Shown here: positions 40,374-47,385 of the stretch, piece after piece
Numbering within the stretch: the first letter of the stretch is position 1
Layout: the number at the start of each line of letters is the position of its first letter
Origin: JBKEBQ01 sp047973225
GTDB taxonomy: Bacteria; Bacillota_I; Bacilli_A; Erysipelotrichales; Erysipelotrichaceae
NCBI GenBank assembly: GCA_047973225.1
Contig: JBKEBQ010000047.1
Coordinates: 1 to 47,385, forward strand
Reading direction: 5' to 3'
Length of the DNA stretch: 47,385 nucleotides
The notes under the pieces: model-generated
Told to the model about the DNA's origin: nothing
Seen by the model: the letters and a program-made list of their open reading frames with translations, nothing else
Database searches by the model: none
Made by a program: the position numbers and the translations under genes

Positions 40374-41123
40374 ATGATGATTTTGATGTCACCAACAAAA
40401 ATGATGCGAAAAAAAATATTTACCCATGCTACGTTTCCCTATTTTCATCAAGAAACAAAAAAACTTATGGATTTTTTAAAAACATTGTCGATACAAGATA
40501 TTATGGATGTTATGAAGGTGAGTGAAACCATTGCCAAACAAAATTATGAGCGCTTTCAAAGTTTGCGCATTTCAAAGTTTGGCAGTGATGCCCTTTATGC
40601 ATATGAGGGATTACAGTATAAACAATTATCATTATCAACATATAACGATAGACAAATTGACTATGCCAACAATCATGTATATATCTTATCTGGATTGTAT
40701 GGTGTTTTAAAAGCAAATGATCCCATTCAATCCTATCGCTTAGAGATGAAATGTCGATTGGCTATTAATGAAAAGCGAAGCCTGTACGAGTTTTGGAAAG
40801 AAAAAATTAATCGCTATCTTCAAGAGGAAAGTAAAAAACAAGAAAATTGTTGTATTATAAATTTAACATCAAAAGAATATGATGAAGTGTTGAATGATAC
40901 GACAAAAAAACAGTGTATTCAGATTTCTTTTAAAGTGTATAAGCAAGATATTTTAAAAGTTGTGGCAACAAGTGCAAAGATGGCAAGAGGCGCGATGTTG
41001 TCATATCTGATTGAACATGAAATTATGAGCTTAAAACAAGTGCAAGCATTTGCGCAACATGGATTTTCTTTTGATGCACAATTATCAAGTAAGCAAGAAT
41101 TTGTCTTTGTGAAACGGGACTAG
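40374..41123 (+). CDS. yaaA: YaaA family peroxide-stress/DNA-binding protein
   Basis: 249 residues from the ATG 8 bases after AAGGAG (an upstream in-frame TTG and a second ATG are alternatives). Family hallmarks: the N-terminal ILMSPTKMM, later ALYAYEGLQYKQL, the stretch VYILSGLYGVLKANDPIQSY and RLEMKCRLAI, then CCIINLTSKEYDEV, KMARGAMLSYLIE and the C-terminal FSFDAQLSSKQEFVF. E. coli YaaA protects cells from hydrogen peroxide, apparently by limiting free iron; a DNA-binding fold has been described. Its role in this presumed anaerobe is likely oxidative-stress protection. Confidence 0.92.
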   Translation: MMILMSPTKMMRKKIFTHATFPYFHQETKKLMDFLKTLSIQDIMDVMKVSETIAKQNYERFQSLRISKFGSDALYAYEGLQYKQLSLSTYNDRQIDYANNHVYILSGLYGVLKANDPIQSYRLEMKCRLAINEKRSLYEFWKEKINRYLQEESKKQENCCIINLTSKEYDEVLNDTTKKQCIQISFKVYKQDILKVVATSAKMARGAMLSYLIEHEIMSLKQVQAFAQHGFSFDAQLSSKQEFVFVKRD

Positions 41124-41245
41124 AACAATCATATTCGGATCACAGTGCACTTTGTTTTCTAGATGAAAATCATTTCATATGCGTAAGCAAGAACTTTTTA
41201 TGTGTGTAATTTCATCAAACATTACAAAATGAAGTAGAAAAAGAC

Positions 41246-41274
41246 TTGACCTATTTTATTATTTTCATTATCAT
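41246..41274 (+). promoter_or_regulatory. Promoter of the heterodimeric ABC exporter
   Basis: TTGACC at 41246-41251 and TATCAT at 41269-41274 have a 17-base spacer. Transcription would begin near 41281, giving a leader of about 87 bases. Confidence 0.6.
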
Positions 41275-41307
41275 GTAGTTATAGAAACGTTTATAGATAC
41301 AAAATTC

Positions 41308-41354
41308 ATGTATGTGTATAAATGAAGCAGACCTTATGGTCTCTTTCTTTTTTT
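41308..41354 (+). promoter_or_regulatory. Putative attenuator: 5-codon ORF running into a terminator hairpin
   Basis: Inside the transcript leader ATG-TAT-GTG-TAT-AAA-TGA (41308-41325) is followed at once by a hairpin: arms gaagcagacc (41324-41333) and ggtctctttc (41338-41347), one mismatch and one G-T pair, TTAT loop, then T7 (41348-41354). The mini-ORF's stop codon lies in the left arm. The ribosome binding site and ATG of the exporter come after the T-run. A promoter, short ORF, terminator and gene order is the layout of antibiotic-induced attenuation before resistance transporters (for example the bmrB leader of bmrCD). No good ribosome binding site precedes the mini-ORF, which weakens the case. 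Confidence 0.5.
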
Positions 41355-41367
41355 ATGTGGAGGTAGT

Positions 41368-43101
41368 ATGAAATTAATTATTAGATATGTATTTCGTTAC
41401 AAGCAATATGTCTTATTGAGCTTAATGGGAGTTCTTGGGTTTATTTTAATTCAAATGGGTTTACCAACTATTTTAAAGTATGTATTAAATGATGCTTTAC
41501 CACCCAATGGTGATAAAGATTTATTGATCAAGTTGGTAATGTTAATGTTGATCGCTTTATTATTGGGATTTCTTGGAGAGATTTGTATGGCATTCGCAAA
41601 CAGTCGTATATGCACCAATGTGATTCGCGATATTCGTAATGATTTATTTAAAAAAACCCAAAGTTTTTCACATAAAGAATTTGATGAATTCAGTGCTTCT
41701 TCTTTAATTACTAGCGCGACAAGTGATTCTTATCAAATTATGATTTTTACGCAAATGTGCTTGCGTACGGTTTTAATTACACCACTAATGGCGATTTCGG
41801 GGTTTGTTTTGATTATTGAGACAAATCCAAGTATGATGTGGTTTGTATTGGGAATTATTCCTGCATTGTTTGTAATTGTTTTTGTGATTTCTGCTCGTTC
41901 AAAAAAATATTCAGAGGGACAACAAACGACTTTAGACCGCATTAATTTAACATTAAGAGAAGGTTTAATGGGGTTGCGAGTGATTCGTGCATTTCAAAAT
42001 GAACAGTTTCAAAATGAGCGTTTTGAAGATGTAAATGCCCAATATGCAATGTATTCGCGTAAGGTTTTTCGCCTTACTGCCCTATCTGCTCCATTGTTTT
42101 ATTTATTGTTTTCTTGTATGTTAGCGGTTGTTATTTGGGTATCATCAAAGCAAATTCAAGTGAGTCATATGGATGTTGGTACCCTTGCTGCAACGATAGA
42201 GTATGTATTCCATATTATGTTTTCATTTATGATGTTGGGTATTTTATTTATTATGTATCCCCGTGCTGCCGTATCCGCAAATCGTATTCAAAGGGTGTTG
42301 GATAAAGAGGCTAGTATTTCCATAAATGAAGATGGTATTAAACAAACCAATAAAAAAGGCTATGTTCGCTTTGAAAATGTGACCTTTGCTTATGGGGGAT
42401 CATCTGAAGAACCGGTGATTAAAAATGTAAGTTTTGAGGCAAAACCAGGGGAAGTGGTTGCCTTTATTGGCAGTACAGGAAGTGGAAAAAGTACGCTTTT
42501 GCAATTGATTCCAAGAATATATGAAGCTAGTAAGGGACGCATTTTGATTGACGATGTGGATGTTTGTGATTTCAATATTCACAGTCTTAGGGAAAAAGTT
42601 GGCTTTATTCCTCAGAAAGCGGTTTTATTTAGTGGCACAATTGCTGATAATTTTCGTGTTGGCAAAAAAGATGCAACGTTAGAAGAGATGAAATATGCTG
42701 CCAAGATCGCACAAGCAAGTGACTTTATTGAGGCGAAAGAGCTGCAATATGAAGAAGTATTGAGTGAGGCAGGAAGTAACTTATCCGGTGGACAAAAACA
42801 ACGTTTGGCGATTGCTAGAGCGATTGTGAAAAAACCTGAAATTTACGTATTTGACGATTCTTTTTCAGCATTAGATGCAATAACGGATCATGCGTTACGA
42901 AATGCATTAAAACAAGAAATTAAAGATGCAACAATCTTAATCGTTGCCCAACGGATTGGTACGATTATGCACGCCGATAAAATTGTTGTTTTAAATGAGG
43001 GGAAAGTAGTAGGTGAGGGAACACATCAAGAATTGTTGAAGAAGTGCCCAATTTATTATGATATTGCCGCCTCACAAATGGCAGAGGAGGAATTATCATG
43101 A
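41368..43101 (+). CDS. Heterodimeric ABC exporter subunit with degenerate catalytic site
   Basis: 577 residues: six membrane helices (about 1-310) fused to an ABC ATPase. Walker A is GSTGSGKST and the signature is canonical SNLSGGQKQRLAIARA. Walker B is EIYVFDDSFSALD, with Asp in place of the catalytic Glu, and the switch His is Gln (LIVAQRIGTI). These are the hallmarks of the non-hydrolysing half of exporters such as BmrC/TM287. It is preceded by GGAGG and the putative attenuator. Its stop codon overlaps the start of the partner gene. Likely a multidrug or peptide exporter of the plasma membrane; the substrate is unknown. Confidence 0.92.
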   Translation: MKLIIRYVFRYKQYVLLSLMGVLGFILIQMGLPTILKYVLNDALPPNGDKDLLIKLVMLMLIALLLGFLGEICMAFANSRICTNVIRDIRNDLFKKTQSFSHKEFDEFSASSLITSATSDSYQIMIFTQMCLRTVLITPLMAISGFVLIIETNPSMMWFVLGIIPALFVIVFVISARSKKYSEGQQTTLDRINLTLREGLMGLRVIRAFQNEQFQNERFEDVNAQYAMYSRKVFRLTALSAPLFYLLFSCMLAVVIWVSSKQIQVSHMDVGTLAATIEYVFHIMFSFMMLGILFIMYPRAAVSANRIQRVLDKEASISINEDGIKQTNKKGYVRFENVTFAYGGSSEEPVIKNVSFEAKPGEVVAFIGSTGSGKSTLLQLIPRIYEASKGRILIDDVDVCDFNIHSLREKVGFIPQKAVLFSGTIADNFRVGKKDATLEEMKYAAKIAQASDFIEAKELQYEEVLSEAGSNLSGGQKQRLAIARAIVKKPEIYVFDDSFSALDAITDHALRNALKQEIKDATILIVAQRIGTIMHADKIVVLNEGKVVGEGTHQELLKKCPIYYDIAASQMAEEELS

Positions 43102-44876
43102 AAGTGACAAGATTCTCAAAGGCAATGAAACTTACGAAATATTGTATGAAGCCATACAAGAAACAGTTTTATTTTGCAATTTTATTAATGACGATTGCCT
43201 GTGTTGTAGGCGGCTTAACCCCCTTTATTACAGGATATGCAATTAGCGAGTTAACACGTAATGTTGCGGATATGCAAGCCGGAGTGGTAGGAGCAGGAGT
43301 TAATTTCCCGTATATTTTAATGATCATTGGATTGTTTATGGGGTGTTCTTTGGTTCGGCAAATTTGTACATATCTTGCAAATTTTTTATTGGCAGGAGCA
43401 TCGCAAAGAAGTTTTAAAGACTTACGTACACAAATCAGTGAGAAGATGAATTTTATTCCTGTATCTTATTTTGATCGACATCAACAAGGAACGGTTTTGA
43501 GTGCTATTACCAATGATGTAGATGCCTTAAGCAATGCTATTCAACAAAGTTTATTGGTTATTGTTGGTGCGATATCCAGCATTGCGATTAGCTTTATTAT
43601 GATGTTTGTAATTTCATGGAAACTAACATTAATTGTCTTATTTTTAATTCCTGGTGCTTTTGTAATTACACGTATTGTTATGCGCAAGTCGCAACAAAAC
43701 TTTTTGCATATGCAAAATTCATTGGCCGATTTAAATGGATACATCCAAGAACATTTTAATGCGTTTCATGTGATTAAACTTTATAATTACGAACAAGATT
43801 CAATCGAAGAATTTAAAGCGGTAAATCAAACCTTAAACGATCATGGGTTTAAAGCAAACTTTGTATCATCTTTACTTGCGCCGTTGCTTGAATTGTTGGT
43901 GAATGCAATGTATGCACTAATGGTATTGTTGAGTGGATTGGCAGTATTTCAAGGACTAGATATAGGTAGAATGCAATCCTTCGTTTTGTATATTTGGTTA
44001 ATCTATGATCCTTTAGGACAGGTTACACAACTTTCCAGCGCTATGCAAAGTGCCTTTGCTTCAATGGAGCGCATTGTGAATTTCTTAGAAGAAAAAGAAG
44101 AGGAAAAAGAAATTTCGATGCTCAAAAAAGATTTTTCTAGCTTTAAAGGGAAAATTGAATTTAAGCATGTTGCATTTTCTTACACAAAGAAAAAACCATT
44201 GATTAAAGATTTAAGTTTTGTGGCAGAACCTGGACAGACAGTGGCAATTGTTGGAGCCACAGGAGCAGGAAAAACGACCATCATCAATTTATTAATGCGG
44301 TTTTATGATATTCAAAAAGGTGATATTTGTATAGATGGGGAATCTATTTATGCGATGAATCGTAGTGATGAGCGAAGCTTATTTGGCATGGTATTACAAG
44401 ATGCTTGGCTTTATCATGCATCGATTTATGAGAATATTCGTTTTGGAAAGTTAAATGCTAGTAATTACGAAATTGTGGAAGCCGCAAAAATGGCGAATGT
44501 AGATCACTTTATTAAAACATTGCCGGAAGGCTATGATACGCTAATTAATGAAGAAGCTGGAAATATTTCTTTAGGGCAAAAGCAATTGCTTACGATTGCT
44601 AGAGCAATGATTGCCGATCCTAAAATTATCATTTTGGATGAGGCAACCAGTTCTGTAGATACACGCTTAGAGATTTTAATTCAAAAAGCGATGAAAAAAG
44701 TAATGGAAGGAAGGACGAGTTTTGTTGTGGCGCATCGCTTATCAACGATCCGCGATGCCGATCTTATTCTTGTCTTAGATAAAGGGGATATTGTCGAAAA
44801 AGGAAATCATCAAGAGTTGATTTTGAAAAAAGGGGTTTACGAAAAGCTATACCGAAATCAGTTTGCAGAAGATTAG
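43098..44876 (+). CDS. Heterodimeric ABC exporter subunit with the active catalytic site
   Basis: 592 residues, with the same layout as its partner. Walker A is GATGAGKTT, Walker B KIIILDEATSSVD with the catalytic Glu, and the switch His is present (VVAHRLSTI). Its signature is changed to ISLGQ (GNISLGQKQLLTIARAM). So the degenerate composite site is formed by the partner's Walker B/switch and this subunit's signature, while the other site is complete. This complementary asymmetry is strong evidence that the two proteins form one heterodimer. ATGA overlap with the partner gene gives translational coupling. Confidence 0.93.
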   Translation: MKVTRFSKAMKLTKYCMKPYKKQFYFAILLMTIACVVGGLTPFITGYAISELTRNVADMQAGVVGAGVNFPYILMIIGLFMGCSLVRQICTYLANFLLAGASQRSFKDLRTQISEKMNFIPVSYFDRHQQGTVLSAITNDVDALSNAIQQSLLVIVGAISSIAISFIMMFVISWKLTLIVLFLIPGAFVITRIVMRKSQQNFLHMQNSLADLNGYIQEHFNAFHVIKLYNYEQDSIEEFKAVNQTLNDHGFKANFVSSLLAPLLELLVNAMYALMVLLSGLAVFQGLDIGRMQSFVLYIWLIYDPLGQVTQLSSAMQSAFASMERIVNFLEEKEEEKEISMLKKDFSSFKGKIEFKHVAFSYTKKKPLIKDLSFVAEPGQTVAIVGATGAGKTTIINLLMRFYDIQKGDICIDGESIYAMNRSDERSLFGMVLQDAWLYHASIYENIRFGKLNASNYEIVEAAKMANVDHFIKTLPEGYDTLINEEAGNISLGQKQLLTIARAMIADPKIIILDEATSSVDTRLEILIQKAMKKVMEGRTSFVVAHRLSTIRDADLILVLDKGDIVEKGNHQELILKKGVYEKLYRNQFAED

Positions 44877-44919
44877 TTCTTTCTTCTTTGTGTGAAGTTG
44901 TGGAGATGGGGAGTATATC

Positions 44920-44948
44920 TTGAGTTTGTCTCATAAAACTCGTATAAT
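44920..44948 (+). promoter_or_regulatory. Promoter of the AI-2E-type permease gene
   Basis: TTGAGT at 44920-44925 and TATAAT at 44943-44948 are separated by 17 bases. The AAGGAG ribosome binding site follows at 44973. Confidence 0.65.
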
Positions 44949-44985
44949 TTAATTATTGATAGAGGTTATCTTAAGGAGTGAGGAT

Positions 44986-46077
44986 ATGAACATTGAAAAC
45001 CGAAAACATTTTCTAATTAATTTAATATATACTTTGATCGTAATTAGCATTACATATATATTGATTCGCTATGGCCTTGCGTGGTGTCTGCCTTTTGTAC
45101 TGGGGTTTACAATTGCGATGCTCCTACAAAAGCCAATTCATTTCTTTTCTGATAAGTTAAATGTAAATAATAAAATAGTTGCGATTATCGTATTGCTTTT
45201 CTTCTATTTAGTGATTGGCTCAATAGCAGCGTTTGTTGTTGTGAAAATTCTATCTACGATAGGCGAGGTGATTTATGGCTTTCCAGATTTCTATAAATCT
45301 ACGATTTCACCGGCACTGATTGTGGTAACGGATGGATTCAGCAAACTGCTTGCAAATATCAGCCATGGTGAAGTACTACAAGTTGATGATATCAATGAGC
45401 AGTTAAAATCGATGGCGCTAAATGCAGTGCCGGCCATTTCGACGACGTCTTTTCAATTGGCTACGGGATTTTTTTCTGCTATTCCTGCAGTTTTAATTGG
45501 TTTTTTGTTTACGATTATTTCATCTTTTTTCTTTGTGATTGATTATCGAAAAATTGTCGATTTCGTTTTATTGCAATGTAATGCAAAACAAAGAGAAATT
45601 ATTTTAGGTATCAAGACGCATGGATTAGGAACCATCACAAAATTCATTAAGTCATATGGCATGATTATGTTTATTACCTTTAGCGAATTATCTATAGGAT
45701 TTACCATTATGGGAATTGAAAATGCAGTGGGAATTGCTTTGGTAATTGCCATTTTCGATATCTTGCCTGTTCTTGGTACAGGAGGCGTCATGATTCCTTG
45801 GGTGTTAATTAGTTTGATCAATGGAGATACCAGTTTAGCTCTTCAATTGTTGGTTATTTATGGAGTTATTACCGTGGTGCGAAATGTTGTTGAACCTAAA
45901 ATTGTTGGTGAACAGGTAGGAACACATCCAATTATGATGTTACTTTGTATGTATATCGGGGTTCGTCTGTTTGGTGCGTTGGGTATCTTTCTTTTACCAA
46001 TTATTGTGATTATTGTGAAAAATTTAAATGATGAAGGAGTTATTCATATCTTTAAAATGCCATCAATAAAAAAGTGA
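44986..46077 (+). CDS. AI-2E/YtvI-family membrane protein
   Basis: 363 residues from the ATG 7 bases after AAGGAG; an upstream in-frame start at 44956 lies close to the promoter. Seven to eight hydrophobic segments are seen, with the family pattern: an N-terminal pair (ITYILIRYGLAWCLPFVLGF), KPIHFFSDKLNVNNKIVAII, a central soluble stretch (about 110-165) and the C-terminal signature IFDILPVLGTGGVMIPWVL followed by VVRNVVEPKIVGEQVGTHP. Family members have been proposed to export AI-2 or small solutes, or to act as Na+/H+ antiporters, and YtvI is linked to sporulation; the role here is open. No terminator was recognised downstream. Confidence 0.85.
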   Translation: MNIENRKHFLINLIYTLIVISITYILIRYGLAWCLPFVLGFTIAMLLQKPIHFFSDKLNVNNKIVAIIVLLFFYLVIGSIAAFVVVKILSTIGEVIYGFPDFYKSTISPALIVVTDGFSKLLANISHGEVLQVDDINEQLKSMALNAVPAISTTSFQLATGFFSAIPAVLIGFLFTIISSFFFVIDYRKIVDFVLLQCNAKQREIILGIKTHGLGTITKFIKSYGMIMFITFSELSIGFTIMGIENAVGIALVIAIFDILPVLGTGGVMIPWVLISLINGDTSLALQLLVIYGVITVVRNVVEPKIVGEQVGTHPIMMLLCMYIGVRLFGALGIFLLPIIVIIVKNLNDEGVIHIFKMPSIKK

Positions 46078-46219
46078 TAAAACAGAGGAAGTAAAATAAA
46101 CGAAAGCTAGTCTTTGTGATGTATGGAAAGTGAGTGATACAAAAATGGTGTCATCCATCATTCTAGATTAAAAACTAACTCATAGAAATAAAAATGATAA
46201 TGCCTATAGTGAGAGTATA

Positions 46220-46429
46220 TTAATAGGCTAAAACATTAGAGGTATCGATAGAATGTGTGGGTAATTAACACCTTGTTTGATGTGGTAATTTAATTTGATA
46301 CAATATATTAGAACACACCATCATTATGATGTCTAATATGTTTTCAATATTGCGAAATCCATATGCTTTACGAATCATTACTTTTATTTTGTTATGTATT
46401 GATTCCAACCTACTTGATACAGTGGACAT
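46220..46429 (-). pseudogene. ISL3 transposase C-terminal remnant
   Basis: The minus strand reads STVSSRLESIHNKIKVMIRK and AYGFRNIENILDIIMMVCSN, the typical end of an ISL3 transposase (an R/S-LES-NKIKV-AYGFRN block). An in-frame stop at 46265-46267 is followed by more readable codons to 46220. All upstream parts, including most of the catalytic domain, are missing. Confidence 0.7.
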
Positions 46430-46753
46430 TCAAGATCGATTTTAGTATTGTTTTAATCGCCATATGGATACTTTTTTATTTAGCTTCATAACCTAATAAA
46501 ATGTACCATATGTTTTTTAAAATCCAATATTAATCAAAAGAACCATAACGAAAGGTCCCTTTTTAGTTTCATAGCTATTTTTTATACACATTTACTATTG
46601 AAGAGCCAAATATTATTAATTTTTAGTTAAATGATCAAAAAAGGGCAAGTGCTAAAGCTTTTTTGAAAACGCTTGTATTTTTTGTTTTTTTTGTATATTA
46701 TCCATAAAAAAACGCGCTTTTGTATAGTCATAGAAAAAAAAGGAGGATCATTA
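46430..46753. other. A+T-rich scar next to the ISL3 remnant
   Basis: No gene was seen. Near 46669-46682 tgaaaacgcttgta differs from a cre box at one fixed position. An AAAGGAGG ribosome-binding-like sequence at about 46739-46746 is not followed by a normal start codon. Confidence 0.4.
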
Positions 46754-46950
46754 ATAGCTCCTAGTTTTGGCACATTGCTGGGCGTTGCATCGACAATTTG
46801 GGGTATCTATTCACCTAGTCGTCTATGGCAAAAAGATTAGATGCTGCGGATGGTAAAATGGATGGGATGCTAACCATTAAATGGTCGGGACTTTATAGAG
46901 CAGAAATAAATCCATATCCACCAAACAGTTATCAAGGATCAATGTTTTAA
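46754..46950 (+). pseudogene. Small hydrophobic/Gly-rich peptide gene remnant
   Basis: After an AAAGGAGG sequence but without an ATG, one frame reads IAPSFGTLLGVASTIWGIYS to a TAG near 46839. With one slip there it continues LDAADGKMDGMLTIKWSGLY and NPYPPNSYQGSMF to 46950. The composition (Gly/Ser-rich hydrophobic segment, then aromatic tail) would fit a secreted peptide, and a two-helix protein gene follows directly. I do not recognise a family. It may be the 3' end of a gene lost by the neighbouring insertion events. Confidence 0.3.
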
Positions 46951-46951
46951 A

Positions 46952-47206
46952 ATGAAAGAGAAATTAAATTATAAGCAAAAGTTTATGTTAGCAATGAATC
47001 GAAAAATTGAATTCCATGGAAAAAAGATTGAAATCAGCTTTGCTTCAAGAATCATGTTCATATTGTTAACCATATTTCCACCATTTATGTGCATATTCGT
47101 AAATGTGGAATCTGTAAATATTTTTGCATTTTTAATAATTTATTTTGGTATGCTTGGCATATCTATAAATTTGGTAAAACCAAAAGTTTTTACCCAAGAA
47201 GTATGA
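46952..47206 (+). CDS. Small two-helix membrane protein
   Basis: 84 residues: a basic N terminus (MKEKLNYKQKFMLAMNRKIE) and two membrane helices (about 31-50 and 54-74). A weak AAGGA lies about 13 bases upstream. It follows a peptide-like remnant, so an immunity-type role is conceivable but only by position. No family was recognised. Confidence 0.45.
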   Translation: MKEKLNYKQKFMLAMNRKIEFHGKKIEISFASRIMFILLTIFPPFMCIFVNVESVNIFAFLIIYFGMLGISINLVKPKVFTQEV

Positions 47207-47207
47207 A

Positions 47208-47385
47208 ATGAAGGTAAAAGAAGGTGCCTTGGGGATTATGTACCCAAAAGGGTTTATACGAAAGGACTATGAAGTTAAGAAATACGCTTTATATACGATA
47301 CTTGGTTATACCATGAAAGGAAAAAAAGAGATTTTGGGATTATGGCTAAAGGAAAGTGAAAGCAAGAATAAATGGATGCAAATAT
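47208..47385 (+). pseudogene. IS256-family (mutator type) transposase fragment, cut by the window edge
   Basis: The frame runs open to the right edge and reads KYALYTILGYTMKGKKEILG followed by LWLKESESKNKWMQI. This is the segment after the first catalytic Asp in IS256-type transposases (pattern: A-Y-x-x-x-G followed by G-K-K/D-x-L-G-x-W then ES). The N-terminal third and the first Asp are not found upstream, where the unrelated 84-codon gene ends two bases before, so the copy is probably 5'-truncated. Confidence 0.6.

Noticed and set aside
46669..46682. cre-like sequence tgaaaacgcttgta
   Set aside because: One fixed position of the consensus is wrong and no intact gene or promoter is placed to use it.
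1..47385. CRISPR arrays, rRNA, tRNA, prophage and origin sequences
   Set aside because: No regularly spaced short repeats, no tRNA cloverleaf or rRNA sequence, no phage structural genes and no DnaA-box cluster were seen.

Overview
The window looks like a chromosomal segment of a low-GC anaerobic member of the Bacillota. Gene content (glycyl radical enzyme, NADP-type glutamate dehydrogenase, many sortase-type surface proteins, ISL3 remnants, atypical PEP carboxykinase) makes me favour the Erysipelotrichia, but that is inference; no rRNA or tRNA gene was seen. Both ends are mobile-element debris: an ISL3 transposase piece at the left edge (minus strand), an ISL3 C-terminal remnant near 46.2-46.4 kb and an IS256-type fragment running off the right edge.

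Layout. 0.5-9.5 kb: a repeat-rich surface protein, a GntR-controlled ABC cassette with a palindromic operator over its promoter, a CNNM/CorC-type membrane protein preceded by an overlapping 23-codon acidic leader ORF, and a large LRR/Ig-like LPxTG protein with a perfect cre box on its promoter. 9.7-15.5 kb: housekeeping genes (choline-kinase-like enzyme, B12-type radical SAM protein, rdgB, trmL, gdhA, a Cys-tailed RidA-like protein). 16.2-25.6 kb: a surface locus of six genes: a short cell-wall-anchored protein, a membrane protein with an outside beta domain, two very large L-type-lectin-like proteins and two nearly identical small secreted proteins. The small proteins and the C termini of the giants share a module, and the layout recalls WxL loci although the canonical WxL pair of motifs is incomplete. 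This is the best candidate for an undescribed system here.

25.8-30.7 kb: a DeoR regulator, a dehydratase-type glycyl radical enzyme, its activase and an FSA-type aldolase. This matches the gene set of the E. coli YbiW/PflD route that opens 1,5-anhydrohexitol 6-phosphates. 31.2-34.6 kb, minus strand: a decayed five-gene cassette (LytTR response regulator, AgrC-like sensor, secreted Trp/Tyr-rich peptide, ABC ATPase, ABC permease), with a stop or frameshift in every gene. It is probably a dead quorum-regulated bacteriocin locus.

34.7-46.1 kb: ung; a lipoprotein transacylase (Lit/DUF1461) gene coupled to a 29-codon upstream ORF; ilvE-maf; an atypical PEPCK-like protein; yaaA; an asymmetric heterodimeric ABC exporter behind a promoter-leader-terminator arrangement that looks like attenuation; and an AI-2E/YtvI-type permease. 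Start sites were moved from the longest ORF where Shine-Dalgarno spacing argued for it. All homology statements come from motif recognition by eye, without database searches.
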